From assembly GCA_008363215.1 (NCBI GenBank), contig RHKP01000001.1:62001-126000 (forward strand): a DNA stretch of 64,000 nt. Direction: 5' to 3'. The notes below the pieces were generated by a model. The model ran no database searches. It was not told the origin of the DNA and saw only the letters and a program-made list of their open reading frames with translations. This DNA is from Cyanobacteria bacterium CYA. GTDB lineage: Bacteria; Planctomycetota; Phycisphaerae; Phycisphaerales; UBA1924. Below are positions 44,159-52,423 of the stretch, in pieces (within the stretch, counting starts at the first letter, position 1; each line of letters begins with the position of its first letter). The translations under genes and the position numbers were made by a program.

Positions 44159-45157
44159 CTAGAGGATCATGACACCACATTGAAGCAAAGCCAAGCGAAG
44201 ACGCTCCCACGCGGCATTCATGTTTACCGCAGCAATGGCTGCGCATGCAGCCAAACCCAATGCCTGTTCGGCCATGAAGGGGGCGAGGCACAAGGCGAAT
44301 CCGAGCGGGCTCAGCGGTCCTAGCAAGAGCGATCCTGCCGTGCATGCGGCAACCCCCACGGCCCATATAGCCATCACCAACGCGATGCAGATCGCCGCCT
44401 CAGCTGCTGCCGCATCTTTGTCGATCTGAAAGTTCGCATAGGCGAAGTTCACGCAGTCAGCCCCAACGCCAATCCCTCCGGGGTTGCCGCCGGGTGTTCC
44501 CTGGATCAGCGTCGAGGGGTCGAAGCCGGGAAGCCAGAGCGTCAACGCCTCCGGATCGAGCGTTTCGAGAGAGCCAATCTCGCTGGTCGACATGTTCCAA
44601 ACCTGCATCCCCTGTTCCAGCAACGCCGCACTCTGGAATGTGGCAAACTCTGACTCAGAGAGGATGTCGCAGACCAGCAGAAGGTAGCCCTCATCCAGCG
44701 TCAGTGTCCCGGTCTGCATCACGATGCCGGCGATCGGCACATCGCCTCCGACTCCCGACATCAGCGCGATCACAAGTTGGGCCGTGACACCCTCGGCCAC
44801 CAACTCAGGCGCTTCGTTTTCAAGGTCGGCCGTGACCGTCCAAACGACATCGAGTTCGATCGGGCGTTCGTCGTAGGTCTGCCCCGTATAGAGCCCCGGC
44901 GCTTCGACCGCCGTGTCCATGGCGTAGGCGGCGCTCGGCTCAAGCCCGTCGTTGAAGGCCGCTGCGTTCACCGCGCACTGCATGTTCACCCAGTCCTGCA
45001 CCTCCGGCGGCACAGAGAGGGTCTGGGTACAACTCGTGTCGGTGCTGGGAATCATGCTCGCCCGAACCAATGGGACAAGGCCGATGTTGAACATCAACCC
45101 GATGGCGCCCCCGAGCCAGAATGGACGCTCTGCAAGACGCATGATGATTCCGAGCAT
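44159..45157 (-). CDS. exported protein of unknown function with hydrophobic C-terminus
   Basis: Protein of 332 residues. An N-terminal hydrophobic segment (PFWLGGAIGLMFNIGLVPLV) is followed by a soluble domain with a few Cys (SCTQTL, MQCAVN, LVCD), then a Gly-rich hinge (GTPGGNPGGIGVGADC) and a C-terminal third rich in Ala, Leu and Cys with two or three hydrophobic helices (LVMAIWAVGVAACTAGSLLL, FALCLAPFMAEQALGLAACA). I do not recognise the family. A good AAGGAGG site lies 8 bases before the ATG. It diverges from gmhB across 225 bases. Confidence 0.65.
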   Translation of the reverse strand: MLGIIMRLAERPFWLGGAIGLMFNIGLVPLVRASMIPSTDTSCTQTLSVPPEVQDWVNMQCAVNAAAFNDGLEPSAAYAMDTAVEAPGLYTGQTYDERPIELDVVWTVTADLENEAPELVAEGVTAQLVIALMSGVGGDVPIAGIVMQTGTLTLDEGYLLLVCDILSESEFATFQSAALLEQGMQVWNMSTSEIGSLETLDPEALTLWLPGFDPSTLIQGTPGGNPGGIGVGADCVNFAYANFQIDKDAAAAEAAICIALVMAIWAVGVAACTAGSLLLGPLSPLGFALCLAPFMAEQALGLAACAAIAAVNMNAAWERLRLALLQCGVMIL

Positions 45158-45382
45158 ATCACAATCCTCCTTGCGTTTGGGTCTGCCGTTCCAGCGATTC
45201 GGCACAAGTTACCCCCCCCCGCTTGTCAAGCACTTTTTCGCGCCAAGCGTCACCGTTTGCGCAAGCCTTATAAAACCGGCCGAATGCTGACTCGCTACTG
45301 TGCTCCACCTGGGCCTTCATGCACAAACTTGGGGAGTATCCCTCGCCCGGTACGTGCTCGGAGCGTGTGCTACCGTGTTCTC

Positions 45383-46258
45383 ATGCGCCCCTCTGTCTTC
45401 ATCGATCGGGACGACACGCTCAACGTCAACACCGATCTGCCCGACCAGGCGTGGGGCACCGGGCGGCGAGGCGACTTGCTCAATCCCGCATTCGTGCAGC
45501 TCCTGCCGGGGGCGCTCGAGGCCTGCGTGCGGCTCCGCGCCGCCGGATTCACGCTGGTCGTCTACACCAATCAGAGCGGCGTCGCGTTCGGCAGCGGCAC
45601 GCTCCGCGACGTGGACGCGACCAATGCCCGGCTCGATGAACTGCTGACAGTTGATGGCGAGCGGCTCATCGAGGCTTTCTATTCCTCGCCATGCCACCCC
45701 GAAGGCACCTGCGAGCCGTTCAACTGTGCTCACGACTGGCGCAAGCCGGGGGCAGGGATGATCGTGGCGGCCGCGGCGGAACTGGAGGTCGATATCGAGC
45801 GTTCGTGGAGTGTCGGAGATCACACGCGCGATTGCCAAGCGGGGATCGCGGGCGGCATCGCGCCGCAGCGGGCGCTGAAAATCGGGCCACAGGATGCGTT
45901 CGCGGACCTTGGCGAGGCGGCAGACTTCATCGTGCGGTCGAGTGAGCAGGCGAGCGGGCGCGGCGCGCCCACCACGATTGTGCGTCTGCGGGCCGAGAAC
46001 GCAGCCTTGCTCGACGAGGCCGCCGAAACCGTGCTCTCGTCCGGTCGGGCCATCGCCGAGCGCACGGGCGTGCGCGTCGTGCGCATGGAAGTGCGCGGCG
46101 GACAGGTCGAGGCGGTGCTGGAGACCCATAAACTCGCGGCCGTGGGATTCGCGGGTGAACTGCGCCGCGCGGTCAATCGCTGGGCCGCCGCCCGTTTCGG
46201 GCGGGGCATCTTCGCCGAGGAACCGGGCAAGAATCCGAACGCTGATGACGACGCGTGA
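45383..46258 (+). CDS. gmhB: GmhB-type heptose-bisphosphate phosphatase with C-terminal extension
   Basis: HAD subfamily IIIA phosphatase of the ADP-heptose pathway, which removes the C7 phosphate from heptose 1,7-bisphosphate (or a histidinol phosphatase relative). Motif I is FIDRDDTLN with D8 and D10, motif II is VVYTNQSGVA, the zinc loop is CHPEGTCEPFNC, and motif III is KPGAGM. Typical GmhB is about 180 residues; this protein has 291, and the last 100 (from TTIVRLRAENAALLDEAAET) form an extra, mostly helical domain of unknown role. It is followed by a heptosyltransferase gene overlapping by 14 bases. Confidence 0.8.
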   Translation: MRPSVFIDRDDTLNVNTDLPDQAWGTGRRGDLLNPAFVQLLPGALEACVRLRAAGFTLVVYTNQSGVAFGSGTLRDVDATNARLDELLTVDGERLIEAFYSSPCHPEGTCEPFNCAHDWRKPGAGMIVAAAAELEVDIERSWSVGDHTRDCQAGIAGGIAPQRALKIGPQDAFADLGEAADFIVRSSEQASGRGAPTTIVRLRAENAALLDEAAETVLSSGRAIAERTGVRVVRMEVRGGQVEAVLETHKLAAVGFAGELRRAVNRWAAARFGRGIFAEEPGKNPNADDDA

Positions 46259-47351
46259 ACGCATAGTCGTGGTGATGCCAAGTTGGGTGGGAGACGTGGT
46301 GATGGCCACGCCGGCGCTGCGCCTGCTGCGCGATCGCAGGCCCGGGGCGCACATCACCGCGCTGCTCCGCCCCGGGCTTGTCGAACTCCTCGAAGGCTCG
46401 ACGCTGGTCGATGCGATGGAAACGGGCGATGCCCGCGGCGTCTTCGGCCCGCTGGCGGCCGGGCGGCAGATCCGCAGAGGCCGCTTTCATGCGGCACTGC
46501 TGCTGACCAACTCCTTCTCGACGGCCCTGGCGACGTGGCTGGGCATGGTGCCGCGGCGTGTGGGGTTTGACCGCGACGGGCGTGGGCTGCTGCTGACCGA
46601 TGCACTGCGGGCTCCGCACGATCGGCAGGGGTGGCAGGTGGTGCCGGCGGTGCGCTATTACATGCACGCGGCCCTGGCGATGCTGGGAGGGGCACGCGCG
46701 CTGGAGTACCTGCCGCCCACTTCGCTGACGCATGCGCCGCTCGGCGCGGCGGAAGGCACAAGACTGGAGTTATCGCTCAGCCCGGTGCAGGCATCGCGGG
46801 CACGGGCGGTGCTGGAGCGTGGCGGCGTGGCGCCCGACAAGCCATACGCGCTGCTCAATCCCGGCGGGAACAATCCGGCCAAGCGATGGCCGATCGAACG
46901 CTTCGCCCGCCTGGCCGATCACCTGGCTGCCAGCCACGGGCTGCAAGTGCTGCTCAACGGCTCGCCCGGCGAGCGGGATGTCGTCGACGCGATCGCGGGG
47001 GCGTGCCGCAGCACTCCGGTGCGCTTGACCGAACTGGGCATGACGCTGGGTGCGCTCAAGGGGGTGGTGCGCGGGGCGCGAATGATGGTGACCAATGACA
47101 CAGGCCCGCGCCACATCGCAGGCGCGTTCGGCGTGCCGCTGGTCAGTCTTTTCGGGCCGACGGACCCACGCTGGACAACGATCCCCGTGGCCTCCCTGCC
47201 TGACGGCTCGTCGAGCGAAGCCATTCTGATCGCCAACACCGGCCTTCCACTGGAGCGGCTCTCCAACGACGATCCGGAGGGCTCGCGGATCGATCGGATC
47301 GGGTTGGACGCGGTGGCGGGGGCTTGCGACCGCCTGCTGGAGGTCCGATAG
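46245..47351 (+). CDS. GT9-family heptosyltransferase
   Basis: Lipopolysaccharide heptosyltransferase (WaaC/WaaF/RfaQ family) of 368 residues, adding heptose from ADP-heptose to the LPS core. Motifs are VVMPSWVGDVVMATPALRLL at the start, PYALLNPGGNNPAKRWPIER in the middle, and MMVTNDTGPRHIAGAFGVPL plus SLFGPTDP, the nucleotide-sugar site. It starts at ATG 46245 inside the gmhB end, in line with a core-heptose unit (gmhB plus transferase). I cannot say whether it is heptosyltransferase I or II. Confidence 0.88.
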   Translation: MTTRERIVVVMPSWVGDVVMATPALRLLRDRRPGAHITALLRPGLVELLEGSTLVDAMETGDARGVFGPLAAGRQIRRGRFHAALLLTNSFSTALATWLGMVPRRVGFDRDGRGLLLTDALRAPHDRQGWQVVPAVRYYMHAALAMLGGARALEYLPPTSLTHAPLGAAEGTRLELSLSPVQASRARAVLERGGVAPDKPYALLNPGGNNPAKRWPIERFARLADHLAASHGLQVLLNGSPGERDVVDAIAGACRSTPVRLTELGMTLGALKGVVRGARMMVTNDTGPRHIAGAFGVPLVSLFGPTDPRWTTIPVASLPDGSSSEAILIANTGLPLERLSNDDPEGSRIDRIGLDAVAGACDRLLEVR

Positions 47352-47478
47352 GTCGTGTTTGAAGTTTGGTCGGTATAGGCCCGCGCGACGGGCCGGTCGG
47401 CTTGACCGGTGCAGGCGCTTCTCTACCATTGGGGGCTTCAGACCGGTCGCTCCGGCGGCCGATACATCACGAGTTCCC

Positions 47479-47551
47479 GGGGACGTAGCTCAGTTGGTAG
47501 AGCGCTTCCATGGCATGGAAGAGGTCGTCGGTTCGACCCCGATCGTCTCCA
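47479..47551 (+). tRNA. tRNA-Ala (anticodon GGC)
   Basis: A 73-base cloverleaf. The acceptor GGGGACG pairs with CGTCTCC (one G-T pair). The D-arm is GCTC...GAGC, the anticodon stem CTTCC/GGAAG encloses the loop ATGGCAT with anticodon GGC, and the T-arm is GTCGG/CCGAT around TTCGACC. No CCA is encoded. It reads GCC alanine codons. Confidence 0.95.
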
Positions 47552-47556
47552 CTTCA

Positions 47557-47592
47557 AAGGCCTCCGGCATTCGTCGGAGGACTTTTTGTTTA
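47557..47592 (+). terminator. intrinsic terminator after tRNA-Ala
   Basis: Stem CCTCCG (47561-47566) and CGGAGG (47575-47580) around an 8-base loop, followed by a T-rich tract CTTTTTGTTT. An A-rich run precedes the stem, so the structure could act on both strands. Confidence 0.8.
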
Positions 47593-47633
47593 GGTGTAGG
47601 CTTGTCAATTCGATCGAACGACACGGTGACGGA

Positions 47634-48053
47634 TCAGCCGGGTTGCTCGTCCGGCTCCTGTAGCATCGCCCGCCCGATGATGTGCCACTGCTCCAGGGCC
47701 GCCTTTCCGGGGTCCGCCTGCCGCGAAGGGAACTCGGCCCGGCGCCCGAGCAGCAGGCGGTCGATCAGGAATAAGAGCAATTCCAGGTCGCGGTCATCAT
47801 CGGTCGCGCCGTACTGCTCAGGGTCGCGGTTCACCGTGCATTCGACAGCCGACCAGACGCCCTCCACCTGCTGGAAGCGCAGGACAAAGATGCAGATGCC
47901 GGTCCAACTGCGGTGGAAGCAGAGCGCGTCATCTTCCCAGTAGATGAACCACTTGTCTTCCATTTGCCGGGGGATGAGCCCCTGGCGCATGCGCATCATG
48001 TCTTCGCTTTGGAACGGGCGATGAACCGACAGTCGGACGCAGGCATCCGGCAT
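47634..48053 (-). CDS. hypothetical soluble protein
   Basis: Protein of 139 residues, no signal peptide or membrane segment. It has an aromatic-rich core, EDKWFIYWEDDALCFHRSWTG, followed by ICIFVLRF and VWSAVECTVNRDPEQYG, and a C-terminal helical segment (LELLLFLIDRLLLGRRAEF). I recall similar Trp/Phe-rich segments in small proteins near ADP-ribosylglycohydrolases, but I cannot assign a family. The start might instead be at 48146. It converges with the tRNA terminator region. Confidence 0.5.
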   Translation of the reverse strand: MPDACVRLSVHRPFQSEDMMRMRQGLIPRQMEDKWFIYWEDDALCFHRSWTGICIFVLRFQQVEGVWSAVECTVNRDPEQYGATDDDRDLELLLFLIDRLLLGRRAEFPSRQADPGKAALEQWHIIGRAMLQEPDEQPG

Positions 48054-48212
48054 CGGCTTCGATTGCCAATCTGATTTCTGCGCAGCGGGCACGGAAGATG
48101 GTATCCGCCTGTCGCGCGGGTTCCAGACCACGAAGCATGCGATCATGCGACGCGAACGCCGAAAGCCCAAGGGTCTGCGGCGTTTTGCGTTGGTGGCTCG
48201 AAGCAACCCGGC

Positions 48213-48515
48213 TCAGAAGCGGTCGGCGCTGAAAACCTGCAAATAGGCCGCGACGTCAAAGAGGTGGAGCGCCCCATCGGCGCTGAGGTCGGCGCCATGA
48301 TCCATCGTGCCGGCATCGCGGGCGTCGATGACGCCATCAGAGTTGAAGTCATAGACGCAGAAGTTGCCGGCGAAGTTGCAGCGAGGCACGCGCCCGTCGT
48401 CCAATCCGTCGCAGTCGGCGTCGCCATCGAACAACAGCGGTACGTTTGAATGCTCGGCGATCGAGCCGCGCCGACGCACCGCCGCGGCACGCGGCCGCCC
48501 GCGGGAGTGCTTCAC
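48213..48515 (-). CDS. dockerin-like stub (possible gene remnant)
   Basis: A 100-residue frame containing three Ca-loop-like blocks (DGDADCDGLDDG, DFNSDGVIDARDAG, DLSADGALHLFDVAAYLQVF). The last two resemble the EF-hand-type dockerin modules that end secreted planctomycete proteins. The N-terminal 25 residues are Arg-rich with no signal peptide, so a full-length secreted precursor is missing. It may be the remaining 3' end of a lost gene. A short active protein cannot be ruled out. Confidence 0.45.
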   Translation of the reverse strand: MKHSRGRPRAAAVRRRGSIAEHSNVPLLFDGDADCDGLDDGRVPRCNFAGNFCVYDFNSDGVIDARDAGTMDHGADLSADGALHLFDVAAYLQVFSADRF

Positions 48516-48524
48516 CTGCGCCCT

Positions 48525-48556
48525 GCCCGGTCTTACGCAGACCGGGCGGGATTTTT
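48525..48556 (+). terminator. terminator-like hairpin without a plus-strand gene
   Basis: Perfect 9-base stems GCCCGGTCT (48525-48533) and AGACCGGGC (48539-48547) around TACGC, then GGGATTTTT. The polarity suits rightward transcription, but every gene on either side here is on the minus strand. Confidence 0.55.
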
Positions 48557-48569
48557 CTCGTCGAGAACG

Positions 48570-49412
48570 TCACTCTCGCCGCGTGTTCACCCAGCCATTG
48601 GCCAGATAGGCCCAGTCGGGGTTGTCCGGGCACGGGGTGTCAAACTGCTGGTTGGTCGTCATCTCGATGGTCTGACGCGATTCCCAGGTGTGCAGTTCGG
48701 CGTGCCCGTCGGCAAAACCGATGGTGCTGGCGTTGTGGTGCCAGACCGTGAGCGGATCGATCCACTGCTCGACATTGAGGCGCATGACCCATGAGTTCAT
48801 GTTCACGCCGCGGGGGTCCGACTCCTCCAGGAATACAACCTTGCTGACCGGGAAGGGAATCGTCGAGATCCGGTGCGTCACGCGATCCGAGCCCACGTGC
48901 CGCTCCCACACGTCGTCGCCGTTCACCCAGTTGGGCATCGAGTAGGTGCGATAGGCGATGTTGCCGGCCACGCCCCGCCCGCGGTTGCGCACGTCCGACG
49001 GGCAGTGATACGTCTCGATCGCTTCGACATAGTCCCAGAGTTTGCCCCGGCGGATGCCCCGCTCGTGGTCGTCGGTGTTGTCCCGATTGCGCAGCGCATT
49101 GGCCCCCAGACGGAATCCGTCATCACGCTGGGGCCAATCGACCCAACTGTGGTCCATGCCTCCCGCCCCGGGTCTCGGGTCGCGGTTGGTCCACGAGCCG
49201 ACGATGTGCTCGGCGTTGGCGTCGGCGTACATCACGAACGCGGCCGCGAGGTTCTTCTGCGAAGCCAGGCAGTAGGTCGTCTTCCCCGCTCCGCGCGCCC
49301 GCCCCAATGCCGGGAGCAGGATGCCGATCAGCAGCGCGATGATCGCGATGACCACGAGCAACTCGATAAGCGTGAAGGCGATGCAGCGGTGTCGGGCATA
49401 TGACTTTGGCAC
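48570..49412 (-). CDS. free-standing pseudopilin-like protein
   Basis: Protein of 280 residues with prepilin signal CIA, then FTLIELLVVIAIIALLIGIL, Glu at +5 but Ala at -1. The body contains Cys residues and ends with TIGFADGHAELHTWESRQTI, the FADGHA motif common in planctomycete single pseudopilins, and a WANGWVN-like ending (YLANGWVN). It starts at a GTG. It may sit in one transcript with the TIGR03790-like gene upstream (61 bases). Confidence 0.8.
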   Translation of the reverse strand: MPKSYARHRCIAFTLIELLVVIAIIALLIGILLPALGRARGAGKTTYCLASQKNLAAAFVMYADANAEHIVGSWTNRDPRPGAGGMDHSWVDWPQRDDGFRLGANALRNRDNTDDHERGIRRGKLWDYVEAIETYHCPSDVRNRGRGVAGNIAYRTYSMPNWVNGDDVWERHVGSDRVTHRISTIPFPVSKVVFLEESDPRGVNMNSWVMRLNVEQWIDPLTVWHHNASTIGFADGHAELHTWESRQTIEMTTNQQFDTPCPDNPDWAYLANGWVNTRRE

Positions 49413-49473
49413 GCTGACAGGCTATCCGAAGCGGCGCCGGCGCACACGAAAACTCCGCATCCCCGGCGGGAGA

Positions 49474-51060
49474 TCAGCGCTCGCGCCCGCCCAGATCCTC
49501 GAACACGCTGCCGCGGATGCTGGCTTCCAGCAGTTCCTTGTCGAGCAGGTTGGCCTGCCCGTCGCGGTTCAGGTCGGTCGGATTGGCGTGCCAGGCGTAC
49601 AGGTCTTCGATGTCCAGAATCCCGTTGCCGTCGATGTCTTCGCATCCGCGGAAGGCCCGGGCCAGCGGGTCGCCCACGATGATGTAATGCCACGACAACG
49701 CTGGGATGGCCGTGTAGGCTGCCTCCGCCCAGGTCATACGTCCGAGAATGAAGTTGCGCACCAGCGGCTGCGAGTCGGTCACCGTGTTGGCAAACGGCTC
49801 CCAGCAGTGTCCGATGCCGAAGGTGCCTCCGGCAGCGATGAAATCGGCCACCTGCTCCTGGTTGAAACGAGTGCCCAGAGGCCCGAAGGCACGGGCGTTG
49901 TAACTCTCGATCGTGTTGAAGATGGCGCCCGGCTGGTAGTCGAAACTGTCGGCGTAGGTATCGTTGGCGCTCACACCCGCGCCATTGGGCGCGTCAAAGT
50001 GATTCGAGCCGTAATGTGAGAGCAGAATCAGGCTGTCGGTCACCAGCAGCCCCTCGCCCCCGTAATCGACGTTGGGTCCGACCGACCAGTTGGCTGTTCC
50101 GCCCAGCGCGTCATAGTGCAGCCGGGCCGGGTTGAAACGCCCGTCGGCCAGCAACAGGTCGCGCGTGGACTCGAAGTCGTCGTTCACTCGCATCGGGCCT
50201 GTCTGGTTGTCCAGTTCGGAGTTGGCGCCGGGGTCCGCGATGCCGTTGGAACCAGCCTCGTCGAGCACAAACCCGGCACTGTCGACATCGTAGATCAACC
50301 CCGTCGCGCGGGTGATCATCGCTTCGACGTCCGCCTGCGTGTGTCCGTCCAGACGCACGACCAGGTACATGTCCCCGGGCGTGACCTGCTGCTCGATCGG
50401 GGCCGAATCGTCCGACTTCCAGTAACGCCCCAACGATGTGCCCTGCAGCACGATCGACTTGGGCTCCTGGATGTGCAGGTTGGTGAATGAACCGATTGGT
50501 CTGGTCGAGTGGTGGTACGGATTGAGGATCAGTCCGTCAGAGAGACTGTCGCCCCGGGCGCCCGCCTCCCCGGCGTTCAGGTCGGTCCACAGCAGCACAA
50601 GTTCGTTGTCCACACTGGCGCAGTTGGCGTCGCCGAGCAGGAACTCCTGATACATGTTGGAAGGCTGGTCGCCCACGAGCGCATTGTCGGTGTCCTCGAT
50701 CCGGTGCGGTACGCCCTTGGTCAGCACGATGCACCGGATCTGACGCGCCAGACCTTCCGATTGAAGGTGCGCTCGAATCGGGTCGCGCAGGAGCGTGACG
50801 AAGTCGGCGTAGGAAATGTTCCCCGGGCTGGCGGCTGCTACGCCCGAGGTTTGAAGGTTGAACACGTGGACCTGCGGGTACACCCCGGGTCGCCCCCCGA
50901 CTCCGCCCGGCACCTTGGCCGACCCGGCGTAGAACTCGGCCACGTCCCGCTGAGAAGCGCGGCGCGAGTCGTAGACCACCAGCACCTGGTCTGGGCGCAA
51001 CTGTCCGTGGGCCTGGGCGCAACTCACCACAACCACCCCGGTCAGCACCACTGCTCGCAT
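49474..51060 (-). CDS. TIGR03790-like secreted protein with dockerin-type C-terminus
   Basis: Exported protein of 528 residues with a signal peptide (VVLTGVVVVSCAQAHG). The middle matches the pattern of the TIGR03790 group: LVVYDSRRASQRDVAEFYAG near the start, IRCIVLTKGVPHRI, EFLLGDANCASVDNELVLL, MYLVVRLDGHTQADVEAMIT and HYGSNHFDAP. The C-terminus has Ca-loop-like repeats (DIDGNGILDIEDL, DLNRDGQANLLD), as in short dockerins. Three adjacent ATGs follow GGAGGGG; I chose the third (51060) for spacing. Function unknown, probably cell-surface or secreted. Confidence 0.75.
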   Translation of the reverse strand: MRAVVLTGVVVVSCAQAHGQLRPDQVLVVYDSRRASQRDVAEFYAGSAKVPGGVGGRPGVYPQVHVFNLQTSGVAAASPGNISYADFVTLLRDPIRAHLQSEGLARQIRCIVLTKGVPHRIEDTDNALVGDQPSNMYQEFLLGDANCASVDNELVLLWTDLNAGEAGARGDSLSDGLILNPYHHSTRPIGSFTNLHIQEPKSIVLQGTSLGRYWKSDDSAPIEQQVTPGDMYLVVRLDGHTQADVEAMITRATGLIYDVDSAGFVLDEAGSNGIADPGANSELDNQTGPMRVNDDFESTRDLLLADGRFNPARLHYDALGGTANWSVGPNVDYGGEGLLVTDSLILLSHYGSNHFDAPNGAGVSANDTYADSFDYQPGAIFNTIESYNARAFGPLGTRFNQEQVADFIAAGGTFGIGHCWEPFANTVTDSQPLVRNFILGRMTWAEAAYTAIPALSWHYIIVGDPLARAFRGCEDIDGNGILDIEDLYAWHANPTDLNRDGQANLLDKELLEASIRGSVFEDLGGRER

Positions 51061-51156
51061 CATCATCCCCTCCGCATCGGATTCGAAGCCAACCCAGTGT
51101 ACCTCAAGCCGTTGCGCGATCCACCCAATCTCGTTCTCGGACGCATATCCTGCCCC

Positions 51157-51453
51157 GTGGGCCCGATCGAACAAGGCCAGGGAGGCGTATTGATCCGTGT
51201 CAAGGCAGTACCGGGGGCGCGGCGCGACCAGGTGGCCGGTCTGCTCGGCGATCGGGTCAAGATCCGCGTGGCTGCCCCGCCCGAAGCGGGGAAGGCAAAT
51301 CGCGCCATCTCCACCCTGCTGGCACAGGCGATCGGTGTGAAAGCGCGACAGGTCACGCTGGTCAGCGGGTCGGCGTCGCCCGAGAAGACCTTTCTCGTCG
51401 AGGGCGCTTCGGTGGGGCAGGCGGCCCGGGCACTTCGCATCAGCCCGGAGTGA
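51157..51453 (+). CDS. DUF167 (YggU-family) protein
   Basis: Small cytoplasmic protein of 98 residues with VKAVPGARRDQVAGLLGDRV, APPEAGKANRAIS and VTLVSGSASPEKTFLVEG, the conserved layout of the YggU/DUF167 family. It begins at a GTG overlapping other possible starts; a TTG 36 bases later is also plausible. The function of the family is not established. It overlaps pyrB tail to tail by 14 bases. Confidence 0.85.
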   Translation: MGPIEQGQGGVLIRVKAVPGARRDQVAGLLGDRVKIRVAAPPEAGKANRAISTLLAQAIGVKARQVTLVSGSASPEKTFLVEGASVGQAARALRISPE

Positions 51454-52423
51454 GGCAGTCGCGCAGCACCGCCATCCGCGTGCGCACGCCGTTGGCTACC
51501 TGCGTGCGGATGAGCGAGCGCGCCCCGCCGGGAACCAGCCCGTCGGCGGCGGCCGGATCGATCTCCAGCCCGCGATTGGTCGGGCCCGGGTGCATCACCA
51601 CGACGTCGGACCCCAGACGGCGCGAACGCTCGTCGGTCAGCCCGAACATCTGGCGGTACTCGCGTGGCGAGGAAATGGCGCCGCGCCCGGCGGCGTATCG
51701 CTCGAACTGGATCCGCAGCATCATCACCACGTTGGCGCCGTCCATCGCCTGATCCATCGACCAGACAACGTCGACGCCGAGCGAGCGCAGCGAGCCCGAG
51801 ACCAGCGTGGGCGGGCCGGCACACACGACCGAGGCCCCAAGCCCGCGCAGCAACGCCATGTTCGAGCGTGCCACGCGCGAGGCATTGATGTCGCCCACGA
51901 TCGCCACGCGCAGCCCGGAGAAGTCCAGATCCTGCCGATCAAATGCCTCGGCGATCGTCAGGGCGTCGCCCAGTGCCTGCGTCGGGTGCTCGTGACGCCC
52001 GTCGCCGGCGTTGATGACGGACATGCCGGGCAGATGACGGGCGATCAGCCCGGGCACGCCCGACTGTTTGGCGCGGACGATGACCGCGTCAACGCCCATC
52101 GCGGACAGAGTTCCGGCGGTATCAATGACTGTTTCGCCCTTGTTCACCGAACTGGAGCCGGTGGAAAGGTCGATGGTCGTGGCGCTGAGGTTTCGGGCGG
52201 CGAGCACGAAACTGGTCTTGGTGCGGGTCGAGTCCTCAAAGAAAACACTGGCGACGAGGCGCCCCTGAAGCACCTGGCTGGGCTCGATGCGCCGGGCCTC
52301 ACGCACGATGCCGCGCATGCGCTCGATCGGTTCACTCGCGATGCCGATCAGATTGCGCGCCGTTCCGCCCGGCGGACCGGATGCGGACGTCCGTGCTGGG
52401 TGCGGCGCGGCGCCCACCGTCAC
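51440..52423 (-). CDS. pyrB: aspartate carbamoyltransferase catalytic subunit
   Basis: First committed enzyme of pyrimidine synthesis, 327 residues. The carbamoyl-phosphate site is SVFFEDSTRTKTSF (S65-T68; Asp in place of the usual Pro or Asn), with GSSVNKGET, the HPTQALGD block and MHPGPTNRG near the end. It begins at GTG 52423, overlapping the lipoprotein stop (GTGA), with AGGAG about 10 bases before it. No pyrI or pyrC is adjacent, so this is probably an unregulated trimer or part of a DHOase-associated complex encoded elsewhere. Confidence 0.92.
   Translation of the reverse strand: MTVGAAPHPARTSASGPPGGTARNLIGIASEPIERMRGIVREARRIEPSQVLQGRLVASVFFEDSTRTKTSFVLAARNLSATTIDLSTGSSSVNKGETVIDTAGTLSAMGVDAVIVRAKQSGVPGLIARHLPGMSVINAGDGRHEHPTQALGDALTIAEAFDRQDLDFSGLRVAIVGDINASRVARSNMALLRGLGASVVCAGPPTLVSGSLRSLGVDVVWSMDQAMDGANVVMMLRIQFERYAAGRGAISSPREYRQMFGLTDERSRRLGSDVVVMHPGPTNRGLEIDPAAADGLVPGGARSLIRTQVANGVRTRMAVLRDCLTPG

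Noticed and set aside
47479-47551. Other tRNA-like folds in the window
   Set aside because: Only the Ala tRNA has complete arms and anticodon; other short palindromes lack the T-arm.
51900-52300. PyrB FFEDSTRT (Asp for Pro/Asn) as loss of function
   Set aside because: The S-T-R-T phosphate-binding residues and the HPTQ and HPGP motifs are kept; this position varies in the family.
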